From: Gallionella sp.
Lineage (GTDB): Bacteria > Pseudomonadota > Gammaproteobacteria > Burkholderiales > Gallionellaceae
NCBI GenBank assembly: GCA_028687575.1
Contig: JAQTZW010000003.1
Span: 168,616-232,615, forward strand
DNA length: 64,000 bases
Direction: 5' to 3'
The number at the start of each line of letters is the position of its first letter. Position 1 is the stretch's first letter. The notes below the pieces were generated by a model. The model was not told where the DNA came from. It was given only the letters and a program-made list of their open reading frames with translations, and ran no database searches. The position numbers and the translations under genes are program-made. Below are positions 15,994-25,260 of the stretch, piece by piece.

Positions 15994-18327
15994 ATGAGAA
16001 AAAATACTATCAACGGCTTCCGGCTGCTGCCGGTCGCGGCGGCCATCATGCTGGCCTACGGTCAGGCTTATGCCGAGGAAGACACGGAGCTCTATGACCT
16101 CATCACGCCTGCCAGTTCGATCAAGGTCGGCGTCGGTGTCATCAACAATGCGCGTGACGCCAAGCGCTTCTCGCAATACACCGGCCTGAACAAGAGCGCA
16201 TCGGTGTTGCTGGATGTGGACTACAACCGTCGCGACCCGCTGACCGGCTTCTGGACGCAGTTCAGCGCGCGCAATCTTGGTCTGGATACCCGCCAGTTCA
16301 CCTTCTCGCAGAGCCGGCAGGGTGACTGGAAGTATGCGTTCGATTACAACGAGATCGTGCGTCGCGACCCCTACATCATCCATACCGGCATGACCGGCAT
16401 CGGTAGCGCCACGCCCATCATCAACCTGATCGCCTTGCCGCCCGGTGCGGGTGCGGCCAACGGCGTGGTGTCGGGCAGCGCGCTGCAGGGCACTGATGTG
16501 GAACTGAAGATCAAGCGCACGGCAGTGGGCTTATCCGGCGAGAAGTGGATCACGCCGGAATTGCAGTTCGAGCTGAGTTTCCGCAGCGAAGACAAGAAGG
16601 GCGCACGTCTGTTCGGGCGCGCCGGTCTGGGTTCCACCGACATGCAATACCGGCCAGCCACTTCGGGGGCGACCAGTTTTGCGGTGCTGCTGACGCCCGA
16701 ACCGATCAACTCGAACACCAAGCTGATCGAAGGCAAGCTGAACTTCCTGCGTGACAACCTGGCGTTGAGTGCCGGCTATTTCGGTTCGTTCTACACCAAC
16801 AGCTTCGGCAGCATGTCGCCGTTCCTGTCTGGCAACATCATGAACCGGGGGGCGTTGTCTCCTGCCACCGGCGCGGGTGCGACGCTGAGTTCCTCGGTGA
16901 AACAGCTGGCCGAATCTTCGGTCGCGCTACCGCCCGACAACCAGGCGCACCAGTTCTATCTGACCGGCAACTATGCCCATTCGGACACCACGCGCAGCAA
17001 CTTCAAGCTGGCCTACACACATGCCACGCAGAACGAGCTGTTTGCGGCGATGGGGCTGACCCGTTCGGCGTTCGCGCCCACCAGTCTGGGCGGCGTAGTG
17101 GACACCACGCTGGCACAATATGACCTGTCCATGCGTCCGATGAAGGAATTGTCGGTCAACGCCAATTTCCGCTATGAGGACCGCGCCGACAAGACACCAA
17201 TCTTCGTCTACAACACCAACGGCATCGTCGGCAACGCGCTGAACAACACCACTAACTGGCCGTCCGGTTCGCAAACGCGCACCAGCGCCAAGCTGGACGG
17301 TGTCTATCGTTTCGCGTCCGGCTATTCGCTGGCGATGGGTGGCGACTGGGAGCGCAAGGTCACGCCCTTGCCACCTTCCAACACGGCATTGTTCGCTAAC
17401 CAGGTGCTGTTCCGTCCGGTGCTGACCGAGTACGGCATCCACGCCGATGCACGCAAGGCCATGTCGGAAACAGTGAACGGTGCGGTAGGCTTCGAGTACA
17501 AGCAGCGTCGCGGTGGCAACGGCGACTGGGTGACGACCAACGGTGTGACCACGGCCAACCCACTGACTTCCAACACACTGGTGTTTTTCAATCCGGCGGG
17601 CGCGTTGGGCAACCGTGTGCTGCCCATCATGTACATGGATCGGGATCGCACCAAGTTGCGCGGCAATCTGGACTGGCAAGCCAGCGAAAAAGCGTCGTTC
17701 CAGGTGGTTGCCGAACATACCAAGGATAACTATCGGAGGGACTTCTCTGCGGCGCTGCTGGCCGCACAGCTGATGCCGACTGTACCGGGTGCAAATACCA
17801 TCGTCAGCGATTCCGTGTCGCTGGATGGCACGTACCTGATCTCGGATGACTGGCGCGTCAGCGGTTTCTGGACTTACAGCTACAACCGATGGAACGTCAA
17901 CAAGGCGAGTCTGGGCGACGATACCCGCAACACCGACAACACAATCGGCTTGACAGTGAACGGCAACCTGACCGGCAGTCTGGCAGTCGGCGCGGACCTG
18001 TTGACTACGCGGGATGTCACTACCTTCAACAACGTGGTGGCAACCGCTGTCGGCGGCAATATCGCCGGTTTTGCCGGCCAGCCCTTGCCGGGCAACTACC
18101 TGCCGGCGATTCATTACACCACCAGCAAGTTCAATGTCCACGGCAAGTATGAAGTGAACAAGCAGTCGGCGGTGACGATGAACTTCGTCTACCAGACGTT
18201 CAGGACCGACGACTGGCAGTGGGGCTACAACGGCACACCGTTCCTGTATACCGACAATACGACGGTATCGCAGCCGATGAGCCAGTCTCTGAAGTATGTC
18301 GCCGTGAATTACGAACACAAGTTCTGA
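15994..18327 (+). CDS. MtrB/PioB-family outer-membrane porin of the electron conduit
   Basis: 777 residues, signal peptide to about residue 27 (GQAYA/EEDTEL), then alternating amphipathic strands throughout and a terminal aromatic (YEHKF) recognised by the BAM machinery: a large barrel, presumably of 26 strands as in MtrB. Family landmarks include SIKVGVGVINNARDAKRFSQYTGL and SASVLLDVDYNRRD near the N-terminus. There is no cysteine at all, so the N-terminal CXXC of Shewanella MtrB is missing. It forms the sheath for the decaheme cytochrome; together they make a two-protein porin-cytochrome complex. No MtrC/OmcA-type surface cytochrome is in the window. GGGGAG precedes the ATG. Confidence 0.9.
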   Translation: MRKNTINGFRLLPVAAAIMLAYGQAYAEEDTELYDLITPASSIKVGVGVINNARDAKRFSQYTGLNKSASVLLDVDYNRRDPLTGFWTQFSARNLGLDTRQFTFSQSRQGDWKYAFDYNEIVRRDPYIIHTGMTGIGSATPIINLIALPPGAGAANGVVSGSALQGTDVELKIKRTAVGLSGEKWITPELQFELSFRSEDKKGARLFGRAGLGSTDMQYRPATSGATSFAVLLTPEPINSNTKLIEGKLNFLRDNLALSAGYFGSFYTNSFGSMSPFLSGNIMNRGALSPATGAGATLSSSVKQLAESSVALPPDNQAHQFYLTGNYAHSDTTRSNFKLAYTHATQNELFAAMGLTRSAFAPTSLGGVVDTTLAQYDLSMRPMKELSVNANFRYEDRADKTPIFVYNTNGIVGNALNNTTNWPSGSQTRTSAKLDGVYRFASGYSLAMGGDWERKVTPLPPSNTALFANQVLFRPVLTEYGIHADARKAMSETVNGAVGFEYKQRRGGNGDWVTTNGVTTANPLTSNTLVFFNPAGALGNRVLPIMYMDRDRTKLRGNLDWQASEKASFQVVAEHTKDNYRRDFSAALLAAQLMPTVPGANTIVSDSVSLDGTYLISDDWRVSGFWTYSYNRWNVNKASLGDDTRNTDNTIGLTVNGNLTGSLAVGADLLTTRDVTTFNNVVATAVGGNIAGFAGQPLPGNYLPAIHYTTSKFNVHGKYEVNKQSAVTMNFVYQTFRTDDWQWGYNGTPFLYTDNTTVSQPMSQSLKYVAVNYEHKF

Positions 18328-18347
18328 TCGTAACGGTGTGTAGTCTC

Positions 18348-18376
18348 AGCCTGCCCGCAAGGGCAGGCTTTTTTTT
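18348..18376 (+). terminator. Rho-independent terminator of the cytochrome operon
   Basis: Perfect 9-bp stem AGCCTGCCC / GGGCAGGCT with GCAA tetraloop followed by eight T residues, 21 bp after the porin stop. The opposing gene ends 3 bp further on. Confidence 0.92.
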
Positions 18377-18378
18377 CG

Positions 18379-19125
18379 CTATCGGATATGTGCGGCGATC
18401 GCCCGCTCGACCAGGGCCAAGGTGGTTTCCACGGAGACCGGCATCTGGCTGGTGACATCCAGCGCGCGATCCTCGAAAACATCCGTGCCGGGATGGGCGG
18501 CGGCCCAGTCGCGCACGGTCTGGTCGCGGCGCTCCAGCAAGGCTTGCAGATGCGGGCGGAACAGCACGAACAGCGCGCCCAGCCAGCGGTTCAGCGGCCA
18601 GGAGGGGTTGGCGTGGTCTATCCTGAACCGCTCCAGCATGGCGATCACCTGCTCGGCGGGATACCAGGCATCGCCTGTCACCCAGCGGTTCACGGTGAAC
18701 AGCGCAGTCGGCCAGCCAGAGGCGTCCATCGCGACGGCGGCCAGGTGGGCGAGCGCATCGTCGCCCTGCGGCCAGATCGAGGCTGAAGGGAGTGACAGCG
18801 GGGCAACGCCTGCCGGCATGCCGGCAGGCCTCAGGAAGGTGTGGAAATGGCCGTGTTCGCCGATTTCGCTGCGATGCGAGTGGTAGTAGTACTGCGCGTG
18901 ACTGTCGTGGTCGTACACGTCGTCATGCGGGTAGTGGTCGAATTCGTAGAAAGTCTCGCCACGGTTCAAGGCATCGCGCAGCACTTCGCCGACCAGATTG
19001 AGTCCGGCGCGGGCCAGCACGCGGCGGCATTCCAGCATCTCGGCCCCGGCCTCGCGCATCGCCTGCAACTGCGCCAGCGGCAACTGGCTGAGATCGGGTG
19101 TGGCGACCAGCCGGTCAGGCTGCAT
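18379..19125 (-). CDS. His/Tyr-rich protein of unknown function
   Basis: 248 residues, no signal peptide or membrane segment. Between about residues 63 and 97 there is a striking cluster of His, Asp and Tyr (DHYPHDDVYDHDSH, then QYYYHSH and GEHGHFHTF), about ten histidines in 35 residues, which looks like a metal-binding site or part of a non-heme metal enzyme. The rest is alpha-helical with conserved-looking aromatic patches (PSWPLNRWLGALFVLFRPHL). I believe it belongs to an uncharacterised DUF family (possibly DUF6969) but could not verify that. It converges on the electron-transfer operon across the terminator and follows the Cys-rich protein by 9 bp, so those two are probably cotranscribed. 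Confidence 0.75.
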   Translation of the reverse strand: MQPDRLVATPDLSQLPLAQLQAMREAGAEMLECRRVLARAGLNLVGEVLRDALNRGETFYEFDHYPHDDVYDHDSHAQYYYHSHRSEIGEHGHFHTFLRPAGMPAGVAPLSLPSASIWPQGDDALAHLAAVAMDASGWPTALFTVNRWVTGDAWYPAEQVIAMLERFRIDHANPSWPLNRWLGALFVLFRPHLQALLERRDQTVRDWAAAHPGTDVFEDRALDVTSQMPVSVETTLALVERAIAAHIR

Positions 19126-19134
19126 GGCGGGGGA

Positions 19135-19533
19135 TTACTTCGGATGCGCAGCGCACGGATTGGCAGGGGCTGCCGCACCGGGAGCATCCAGCGGGCAGGG
19201 GCGCTTGGCAGCACAAGGGTTGGCCATCGGGCACGGTTTTTGCCCCGCCGCCGGGTTCATCTCCGGGCAAGGCGGATGCGCGGCGCAGGGGTTCTTCGCG
19301 CCAGTTTCATCCAGCGGACAGGGCTTCTTCGCGGCGCAGGGATTCTTTGCGGCAGCCTCGTCCAGCGGGCAGGGATGGTGTGTGGCGCAAGGGTTCATGC
19401 CGTGCATGTGGGCGTGGTGCCTGCGGGCGGCACAGGGGTTCGCTGCGCACGGGCAGGCCTGCACTGGGGCTACCAGTGCGGTCGCCAGCGCGCCGGAGGA
19501 GATCAGGGTTTTTGCGATGTCTTTGAATTTCAT
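19135..19533 (-). CDS. Exported Cys-rich repeat protein (NPCAA/PCPLD repeats)
   Basis: 132 residues from the ATG at 19533, supported by AAGGA 8 bp upstream (mRNA sense). A signal peptide ends at VQA/CPC (about residue 26-27), so the mature protein starts with cysteine, but the -3 residue does not make a good lipobox. The mature part is made almost only of imperfect repeats of the type NPCAAKKPCPLDE, with 13 cysteines, each followed or preceded by proline, plus a short His/Met patch (RRHHAHMHGMN). Spaced Cys-Pro repeats in the periplasm suggest metal or heme binding or a disulfide-rich structural role; nothing is established. Located beside the His-rich protein and the electron-conduit operon. 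Confidence 0.75.
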   Translation of the reverse strand: MKFKDIAKTLISSGALATALVAPVQACPCAANPCAARRHHAHMHGMNPCATHHPCPLDEAAAKNPCAAKKPCPLDETGAKNPCAAHPPCPEMNPAAGQKPCPMANPCAAKRPCPLDAPGAAAPANPCAAHPK

Positions 19534-19583
19534 CTGTTCGTTCCTTGGTGGGTGTGGCCCGCGATGGGCGCGGAGGCCGGATA

Positions 19584-20393
19584 TTACATTTTCCAGACCA
19601 GCAATGTCGAATGATGCAGATCGTCCACGCTGAGGGTCTGGTCGGGTTGCTGGTCGGGCACGGCGAAGGTGCTGCTGATGAACACCGAGCCGGGGCGCAT
19701 CTCGGCGCGCGCCTTGTGCCACAGCCGCTCCATCGGCACCGGCGACAGGTAGGCGAACACCACGTCGTATTGCGCCAGATGGCAGGCCGGCAGCGCGTCG
19801 TCCCAGATGCTGCCCCAGTACACGGCGCAATTGCGCTGGCGGCGGGTGCGCAGCCAGCTTGCCAGCGCCGGCAGCGGGGCGGATTCCACGCCGCTGTAAT
19901 GCCCGTCAGGACGGGCAGCCGCCAGATGGGTCAGCACGCCGCCCAGCCCGCAACCGAGGTCCATGAAGCGCAAGGTCTTGCCGGCCTGCGCTGCCGGCAG
20001 CAAGCCTTCCAGCTCGTGCCAGACCTTGTTGCTGGAAAGGTACAGCGGGACCTGGGTCTTGAACGTGCTCCAGTACACCGCCAGCATCACCAGAAAGGCG
20101 GCGAGAAAAAAACCGGGCGGGATGTCCAGCGTCAACATCAGCACCAGCGCCGGTACGAAAACCAGCTGGATCAACAGCCACCAGCGCGCCAGTCCGGCCA
20201 GTCGGCTGAAGATCGCGGCAGTCAGCCCGCACAGCAGCGCGAAGGTCAGCGGGGCGGGGCGGACGCCGGTCAGGTTTACGCCGGCCAGCACAAGAGCGAA
20301 CGCCGCGCCTTGCAGCAGCAGCGCGGCGACGGCGGGCGGGACTCTTGGGAGCAGGGGCGGCAACTTAGCGGACGAGGCCGGCCTCGGCTTCAT
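19584..20393 (-). CDS. Membrane-anchored class I SAM-dependent methyltransferase
   Basis: 269 residues. The N-terminal third holds three to four hydrophobic helices (about 20-40, 45-65, 70-90, 93-108) and the remainder is a Rossmann methyltransferase domain with motif I FMDLGCGLGGV (about 143-153) and acidic motif II GVESAPLP. The combination implies a cytoplasmic catalytic domain on the inner membrane, with a hydrophobic or membrane-protein substrate. The ATG overlaps the end of the DJ-1 gene by 29 bp; an internal start is possible. Substrate unknown. Confidence 0.78.
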   Translation of the reverse strand: MKPRPASSAKLPPLLPRVPPAVAALLLQGAAFALVLAGVNLTGVRPAPLTFALLCGLTAAIFSRLAGLARWWLLIQLVFVPALVLMLTLDIPPGFFLAAFLVMLAVYWSTFKTQVPLYLSSNKVWHELEGLLPAAQAGKTLRFMDLGCGLGGVLTHLAAARPDGHYSGVESAPLPALASWLRTRRQRNCAVYWGSIWDDALPACHLAQYDVVFAYLSPVPMERLWHKARAEMRPGSVFISSTFAVPDQQPDQTLSVDDLHHSTLLVWKM

Positions 20394-20907
20394 CGCGCCG
20401 GGCCTTGCCGACCAGACGTTCGGCCAGCAGCAGCGCGAAATCCATTGCCGTGCCGGGGCCGCGCGAGGTGATGAGGTTGCCGTCTTCGACGATCGCGGCG
20501 CTAGACAGCTGCACTTCCGGGAATTCGTCGAGGCAGGTCGGGAAGCAGGTCGCGCGCTTGCCGGTCAGCAGGCCTGCGGCGGCCAGCACTGAGGGCGCGG
20601 CGCAGATCGCTGCGACATAACGGCCCTGTTGCACCATCTCTTGCACCAGCTGGATGACCCGCGCATCGGCCCTGAGATTGCGTGTGCCGGGTTGGCCGCC
20701 GGGCAGCACCAGCAGGTCGAAACTGTCGTGCAGCACCGCGTCCAGCGTGGTGTCGGGCTGGATGGTCACGCCGCGCGCGCCGCGCAACGCGCCGCCGGTC
20801 AACCCCGCCAGCGTGACGGTGACGCCCGCCCGGCGCAGGATGTTGACGATGCTGATGGCTTCCAGCTCCTCGCTGCCTTCTGCGAACAGCACCAGCGCGG
20901 TTTTCAT
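20365..20907 (-). CDS. DJ-1/PfpI family protein (YajL-like)
   Basis: 180 residues, the length of YajL/DJ-1. The conserved glutamate lies in FAEGSEELEAI (about 9-19) and the reactive cysteine sits in the nucleophile elbow AAICAAPSVLAAAG (about C105), followed by the G-rich ITSRGPGTAMDFAL tail. YajL is an oxidative-stress chaperone/deglycase-like protein in the cytosol. It overlaps the preceding 133-aa gene by 4 bp and the methyltransferase by 29 bp. Confidence 0.87.
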   Translation of the reverse strand: MKTALVLFAEGSEELEAISIVNILRRAGVTVTLAGLTGGALRGARGVTIQPDTTLDAVLHDSFDLLVLPGGQPGTRNLRADARVIQLVQEMVQQGRYVAAICAAPSVLAAAGLLTGKRATCFPTCLDEFPEVQLSSAAIVEDGNLITSRGPGTAMDFALLLAERLVGKARRDEAEAGLVR

Positions 20908-21305
20908 GCTTTTTTCCCCAGGTTATAGGCATCCAGCAGGGCGCGCTGCAATCCGGGATGCTCATCCAGATTGTGGATTCCCATCTCTTCCGTGGCGATG
21001 GCTTGTATCTGAAGTTGCGCCTTGTGTTTGCCCCAGTCCCAGTCCAGTGCCGACAGATCCAGTTTGCCGTCCTGCATATATTGGGCGACCAATCCCTGCG
21101 GGTTGCTGAATTCGAGTTCGGCTTCCAGCATCACCTCGTACAGGTAGGAATAGGTGTCTATACCGTGCTTGTGCGCCAGCAGTTCATGGATGACCGGCAG
21201 GTCGTCGTGTTGTTGCAGCAGTTCGTCGAGGTCGAGAGTGGCGCTGCACAGGTAGTCCTCCCCCTTGAAGGAGAACTCGGTCTGTACGTCTACACTGTTT
21301 TTCAT
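20904..21305 (-). CDS. Conserved hypothetical protein upstream of DJ-1
   Basis: 133 residues, acidic, cytosolic, no signal or membrane segment. It begins with VQTEFSFKGEDYLCSATLDLDELL, which suggests a small beta sheet, followed by helices. I do not recognise a family. It lies 8 bp downstream of yajQ and overlaps the DJ-1 gene, so the three are one transcription unit. Confidence 0.7.
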   Translation of the reverse strand: MKNSVDVQTEFSFKGEDYLCSATLDLDELLQQHDDLPVIHELLAHKHGIDTYSYLYEVMLEAELEFSNPQGLVAQYMQDGKLDLSALDWDWGKHKAQLQIQAIATEEMGIHNLDEHPGLQRALLDAYNLGKKA

Positions 21306-21313
21306 GGCCGGTA

Positions 21314-21802
21314 TCAGTCGCGGAAGTTCTGGAATTGCAAGGGGAAATCGGTGACGTTCTTTTTGACGAAAGCAATGGCTTCCTGAAGATTGTCCCGATC
21401 CTTGCCGGTGACGCGCACGGTGTCGCCTTGGATGCTGGCCTGCACCTTGATTTTGCTGTCCTTGATGAGCTTGACGATTTTCTTGGCCAGCTCGATCTCC
21501 ACGCCCACCTTGACTTCACATTCGCGTTTGACCTTGTTGCCGCTGACTTTCTCGATCTTTTCGGAAATTTCAAGGCATTTGATGTCCACGCCGCGCTTGG
21601 TCAATTTGCCGTTCAGAATGTCCTGCGCCTGTCCAAGCTGAAAGTCATTGTCGGCCCATACCGTGAGCTTGAGCTCAGCCTGTTCCACGCGCACGTCCGA
21701 CCCCTTGAAGTCGAAGCGCGTGGAAACTTCCTTGTTGGTCTGATCTACCGCGTTCTTGACTTCGGTTTTTTCTACTTCCGATACGATGTCGAAACTTGGC
21801 AT
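21314..21802 (-). CDS. yajQ: YajQ-family nucleotide-binding protein (UPF0234)
   Basis: 162 residues, the family length. Starts with the hallmark [21 protein letters not shown] and continues with [12 protein letters not shown], ending in [10 protein letters not shown]. YajQ proteins have a tandem RRM-like fold; some bind cyclic di-GMP and modulate a transcription factor. First gene of the yajQ to methyltransferase group. Confidence 0.93.
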   Translation of the reverse strand: MPSFDIVSEVEKTEVKNAVDQTNKEVSTRFDFKGSDVRVEQAELKLTVWADNDFQLGQAQDILNGKLTKRGVDIKCLEISEKIEKVSGNKVKRECEVKVGVEIELAKKIVKLIKDSKIKVQASIQGDTVRVTGKDRDNLQEAIAFVKKNVTDFPLQFQNFRD

Positions 21803-21831
21803 GATTTACTCCCTGCTCTTAGTGGTTGTAG

Positions 21832-21872
21832 GTCGGGTTTTAACCCGACATGTCAGGCCGAAGCTCGGCCTG
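21832..21872. repeat. REP-like pair of intergenic hairpins
   Basis: Two perfect stems in tandem: GTCGGGTT/AACCCGAC (21832-21849) and CAGGCCGA/TCGGCCTG (21854-21872). No T-run follows. It fills the gap between ppnP and yajQ and resembles REP-type repeats rather than a simple terminator. Confidence 0.55.
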
Positions 21873-21882
21873 TGTTATGCAA

Positions 21883-22194
21883 TTAGCCAAAACTGCAGAC
21901 GTAGTTGACGGCTTCGGTCGCTTCGATCACGAACTTGCCGTTCTCTGGCACAGCGAACTGGCTGCCGGCAGCATAGGTCTTGAATTCGGCTTCGTCGCCG
22001 AGCTTGACGCGGCAAGTGCCGGAGGTGATTTCCATGATTTCCGGTACGCCAACATTGAAGGTCAGCGTGCTGGGCAGAATAACACCGACGGTTTTACGCG
22101 TGCCATCGGCGAACAATACGGTGTGCGACACGCACTTGCCGTCGAAATACACATTGCCTTGCTTGATGACGCTGACATTATCGAATTGAGACAT
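21883..22194 (-). CDS. ppnP: Pyrimidine/purine nucleoside phosphorylase PpnP
   Basis: 103 residues, a single small cupin of the PpnP (formerly DUF1255/YaiE) family: [27 protein letters not shown] and [16 protein letters not shown] are diagnostic. The enzyme splits diverse nucleosides with phosphate in salvage. Independent gene with its own leader. Confidence 0.92.
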   Translation of the reverse strand: MSQFDNVSVIKQGNVYFDGKCVSHTVLFADGTRKTVGVILPSTLTFNVGVPEIMEITSGTCRVKLGDEAEFKTYAAGSQFAVPENGKFVIEATEAVNYVCSFG

Positions 22195-22224
22195 GATTAT
22201 CCTTGGTGTTTTAGTGGGTGAATT

Positions 22225-22716
22225 TTATGAGCCGGATTCGGCGGCTTTAACGCCTTTTTGGTAGGTGCTGTAGAGGTACACCGGGATGCCCAGGTCGCCC
22301 AGTTGGTGCTCGATCAGCGGCCTGACGTCTGCCCAGTCCAGGCCGTTGATGCCGCAAGCCAGACGGGGCAGCGCAATGCTGGTGAAATGTTCTTTCTGCA
22401 CCAACGCGCGCAACGCATGCAGGGCGTGATTCACGTTGCTGACCGTCGCTCGCCCTGGCTTGCTGCCATGATTGTAGGCAGCCTCCTGGGTGAATAGATT
22501 GGCGATATGGCGGCCATCGCTGCTGGTCCACATCCACAGTTCACCGGATTTGGGATGGCGGGTCTGGCAGTAATGCCGGAAATCCTTGTACATCGCCGGC
22601 ATGCGCTCGCGCAGTTGCAGGGCCAGCCCGTGATGAAAATCGTCGTTGGGCGCAACGCCCTGACAGATGACTTGAGCGTGGCTTGCCAGGATGTCGCCGG
22701 ACAGTTCGTGAATCAT
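22225..22716 (-). CDS. Macro domain protein
   Basis: 163 residues comprising one macro domain: ELSGDILASHAQVICQGVAPND at the N-terminus and a phosphate-binding loop region LPRLACGINGLDW near residues 113-125. Macro domains bind ADP-ribose; this form resembles the Poa1p/DarG-like branch that removes ADP-ribose from phosphates or nucleic acid. No toxin partner (DarT-like) is visible beside it. It sits 27 bp downstream of argG on the same strand. Confidence 0.82.
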   Translation of the reverse strand: MIHELSGDILASHAQVICQGVAPNDDFHHGLALQLRERMPAMYKDFRHYCQTRHPKSGELWMWTSSDGRHIANLFTQEAAYNHGSKPGRATVSNVNHALHALRALVQKEHFTSIALPRLACGINGLDWADVRPLIEHQLGDLGIPVYLYSTYQKGVKAAESGS

Positions 22717-22743
22717 GATGCCCTCCTGATAAAGTTCAGGGTG

Positions 22744-23970
22744 TTACTTCCTCCGCTGCAGGTTCGCCGCGATGCGCATGCGCAGCGCGTTGAGCTTGAT
22801 GAAGCCCGCCGCGTCCTTCTGGTCGTAAGCGCCCTTGTCGTCCTCGAATGTGGCGATGGTCGGGTCAAACAGCGAATCGGTCTTGGAATCGCGTCCCACC
22901 ACGATGACATTGCCCTTGTACAGTTTGACGCGCACCCAGCCGTTGACGGTCTGTTGGGTGTGGTCTATCAGCGTTTGCAGCGCGATGCGTTCCGGTGCCC
23001 ACCAGTAGCCGTTGTAGACCATGGAAGCGTAGCGCGGCATCAACTCGTCCTTGAGGTGGGCAGCTTCGCGATCCAGCGTGATGGACTCGATGGCACGGTG
23101 CGCCTTGAGCAGGATGGTGCCGCCGGGGGTCTCGTAGCAGCCGCGCGACTTCATGCCGACATAGCGGTTTTCGACCAGATCCAGGCGGCCGATGCCATGC
23201 TTCCCGCCCAACTGGTTGAGCTTGGTCAAGACCGCTGCAGGGGTCAACTTTTCACCGTTGAGTGCGACTACATCGCCATTGACGAATTCGATGTCCAGGT
23301 ATTCGGCGGCATCCGGGGCGGCTTCCGGCGAAACCGTCCAGCGCCACATGGATTCTTCGGCTTCGGCTGCCGGGTCTTCCAGATGGCGACCTTCGTAGCT
23401 GATGTGCAGCAGGTTGGCATCCATCGAGTAGGGGCTGCCGCCTTGCTTGTGCTTCATGTCCACCGGGATATTGTGCTGCTCGGCGTAGGCCATCAGCTTT
23501 TCGCGGCTCAACAGATCCCATTCACGCCACGGCGCGATAACTTTAATGTTTGGATTCAAGGCATAAGCGCCCAGCTCAAAACGTACCTGATCGTTGCCCT
23601 TGCCGGTCGCGCCATGTGAGATGGCTTGTGCGCCGGTCATGGTGGCGATTTCGATCAGGCGCTTGGCGATCAGTGGACGGGCGATGGACGTGCCCAGCAG
23701 GTATTCGCCCTCGTAGACAGTGTTGGCGCGGAACATCGGGAACACGAAGTCGCGCACGAATTCTTCTCGCAGATCGTCAATGAAGATGTTTTCCGGCTTG
23801 ATGCCGAATTGCAGCGCCTTGGCGCGCGCCGGTTCCAGTTCTTCGCCCTGGCCGACGTCGGCGGTGAAGGTGACCACTTCGCACTGGTAGGTGTCTTGCA
23901 GCCATTTCAGGATGACCGAGGTGTCGAGGCCGCCGGAATAGGCGAGGACTACTTTTTTGATATCAGACAT
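22744..23970 (-). CDS. argG: Argininosuccinate synthase
   Basis: 408 residues, usual length. N-terminal ATP pyrophosphatase P-loop [15 protein letters not shown] (about 9-23), then [14 protein letters not shown] and the citrulline/aspartate-binding [15 protein letters not shown]. Condenses citrulline and aspartate in arginine biosynthesis. Follows argF and a small membrane-protein gene on the minus strand. Confidence 0.97.
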   Translation of the reverse strand: MSDIKKVVLAYSGGLDTSVILKWLQDTYQCEVVTFTADVGQGEELEPARAKALQFGIKPENIFIDDLREEFVRDFVFPMFRANTVYEGEYLLGTSIARPLIAKRLIEIATMTGAQAISHGATGKGNDQVRFELGAYALNPNIKVIAPWREWDLLSREKLMAYAEQHNIPVDMKHKQGGSPYSMDANLLHISYEGRHLEDPAAEAEESMWRWTVSPEAAPDAAEYLDIEFVNGDVVALNGEKLTPAAVLTKLNQLGGKHGIGRLDLVENRYVGMKSRGCYETPGGTILLKAHRAIESITLDREAAHLKDELMPRYASMVYNGYWWAPERIALQTLIDHTQQTVNGWVRVKLYKGNVIVVGRDSKTDSLFDPTIATFEDDKGAYDQKDAAGFIKLNALRMRIAANLQRRK

Positions 23971-23984
23971 AATTTTTTACCTTG

Positions 23985-24308
23985 TTAGTCGAGCAATAAT
24001 TCAAAAGAAACAATAAAACCCACGAACACCATCAGCGCCAGCGCCACCAGGAAAATGATGTCTGCCAAGCGTTCATATTTAGACTCTGATGCTGGGCGGC
24101 GTATCGAGAAATAGGAAAGTATGGCGCTAATCATGAACAGCAGGCTGTCAAAGGCGAGCAATTCGTCTGCGCGCCGACTGATGCCGTGTTTGGGGATCAG
24201 TTGCGCCACGCTGATGACGGTGATGCAGACCCCCACCATGGTGGCCGAGGTTGGCAGGATGTGATCTGCCAGACGATTGCGAGAGGACTTGCTGAGGTCG
24301 GTGTTCAT
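23985..24308 (-). CDS. Small membrane protein between argF and argG
   Basis: 107 residues with three hydrophobic segments (about 20-40, 50-67 and 82-104) and a charged N-terminus. The arrangement resembles small three-helix membrane proteins of unknown function. It is 14 bp upstream of argG and 24 bp downstream of argF, so it is cotranscribed with the arginine genes. I do not recognise the family; a metabolic link is not implied by sequence. Confidence 0.65.
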   Translation of the reverse strand: MNTDLSKSSRNRLADHILPTSATMVGVCITVISVAQLIPKHGISRRADELLAFDSLLFMISAILSYFSIRRPASESKYERLADIIFLVALALMVFVGFIVSFELLLD

Positions 24309-24332
24309 GGTAAGAACCTTGCCTGCACAGGG

Positions 24333-25247
<915 letters not shown>

Positions 25248-25260
25248 GATGGGTTTCCGA

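Noticed and set aside
16927..18318. Long open frame antisense to the MtrB-family porin gene
   Set aside because: No ribosome binding site, biased composition, and fully covered by a well-supported gene.
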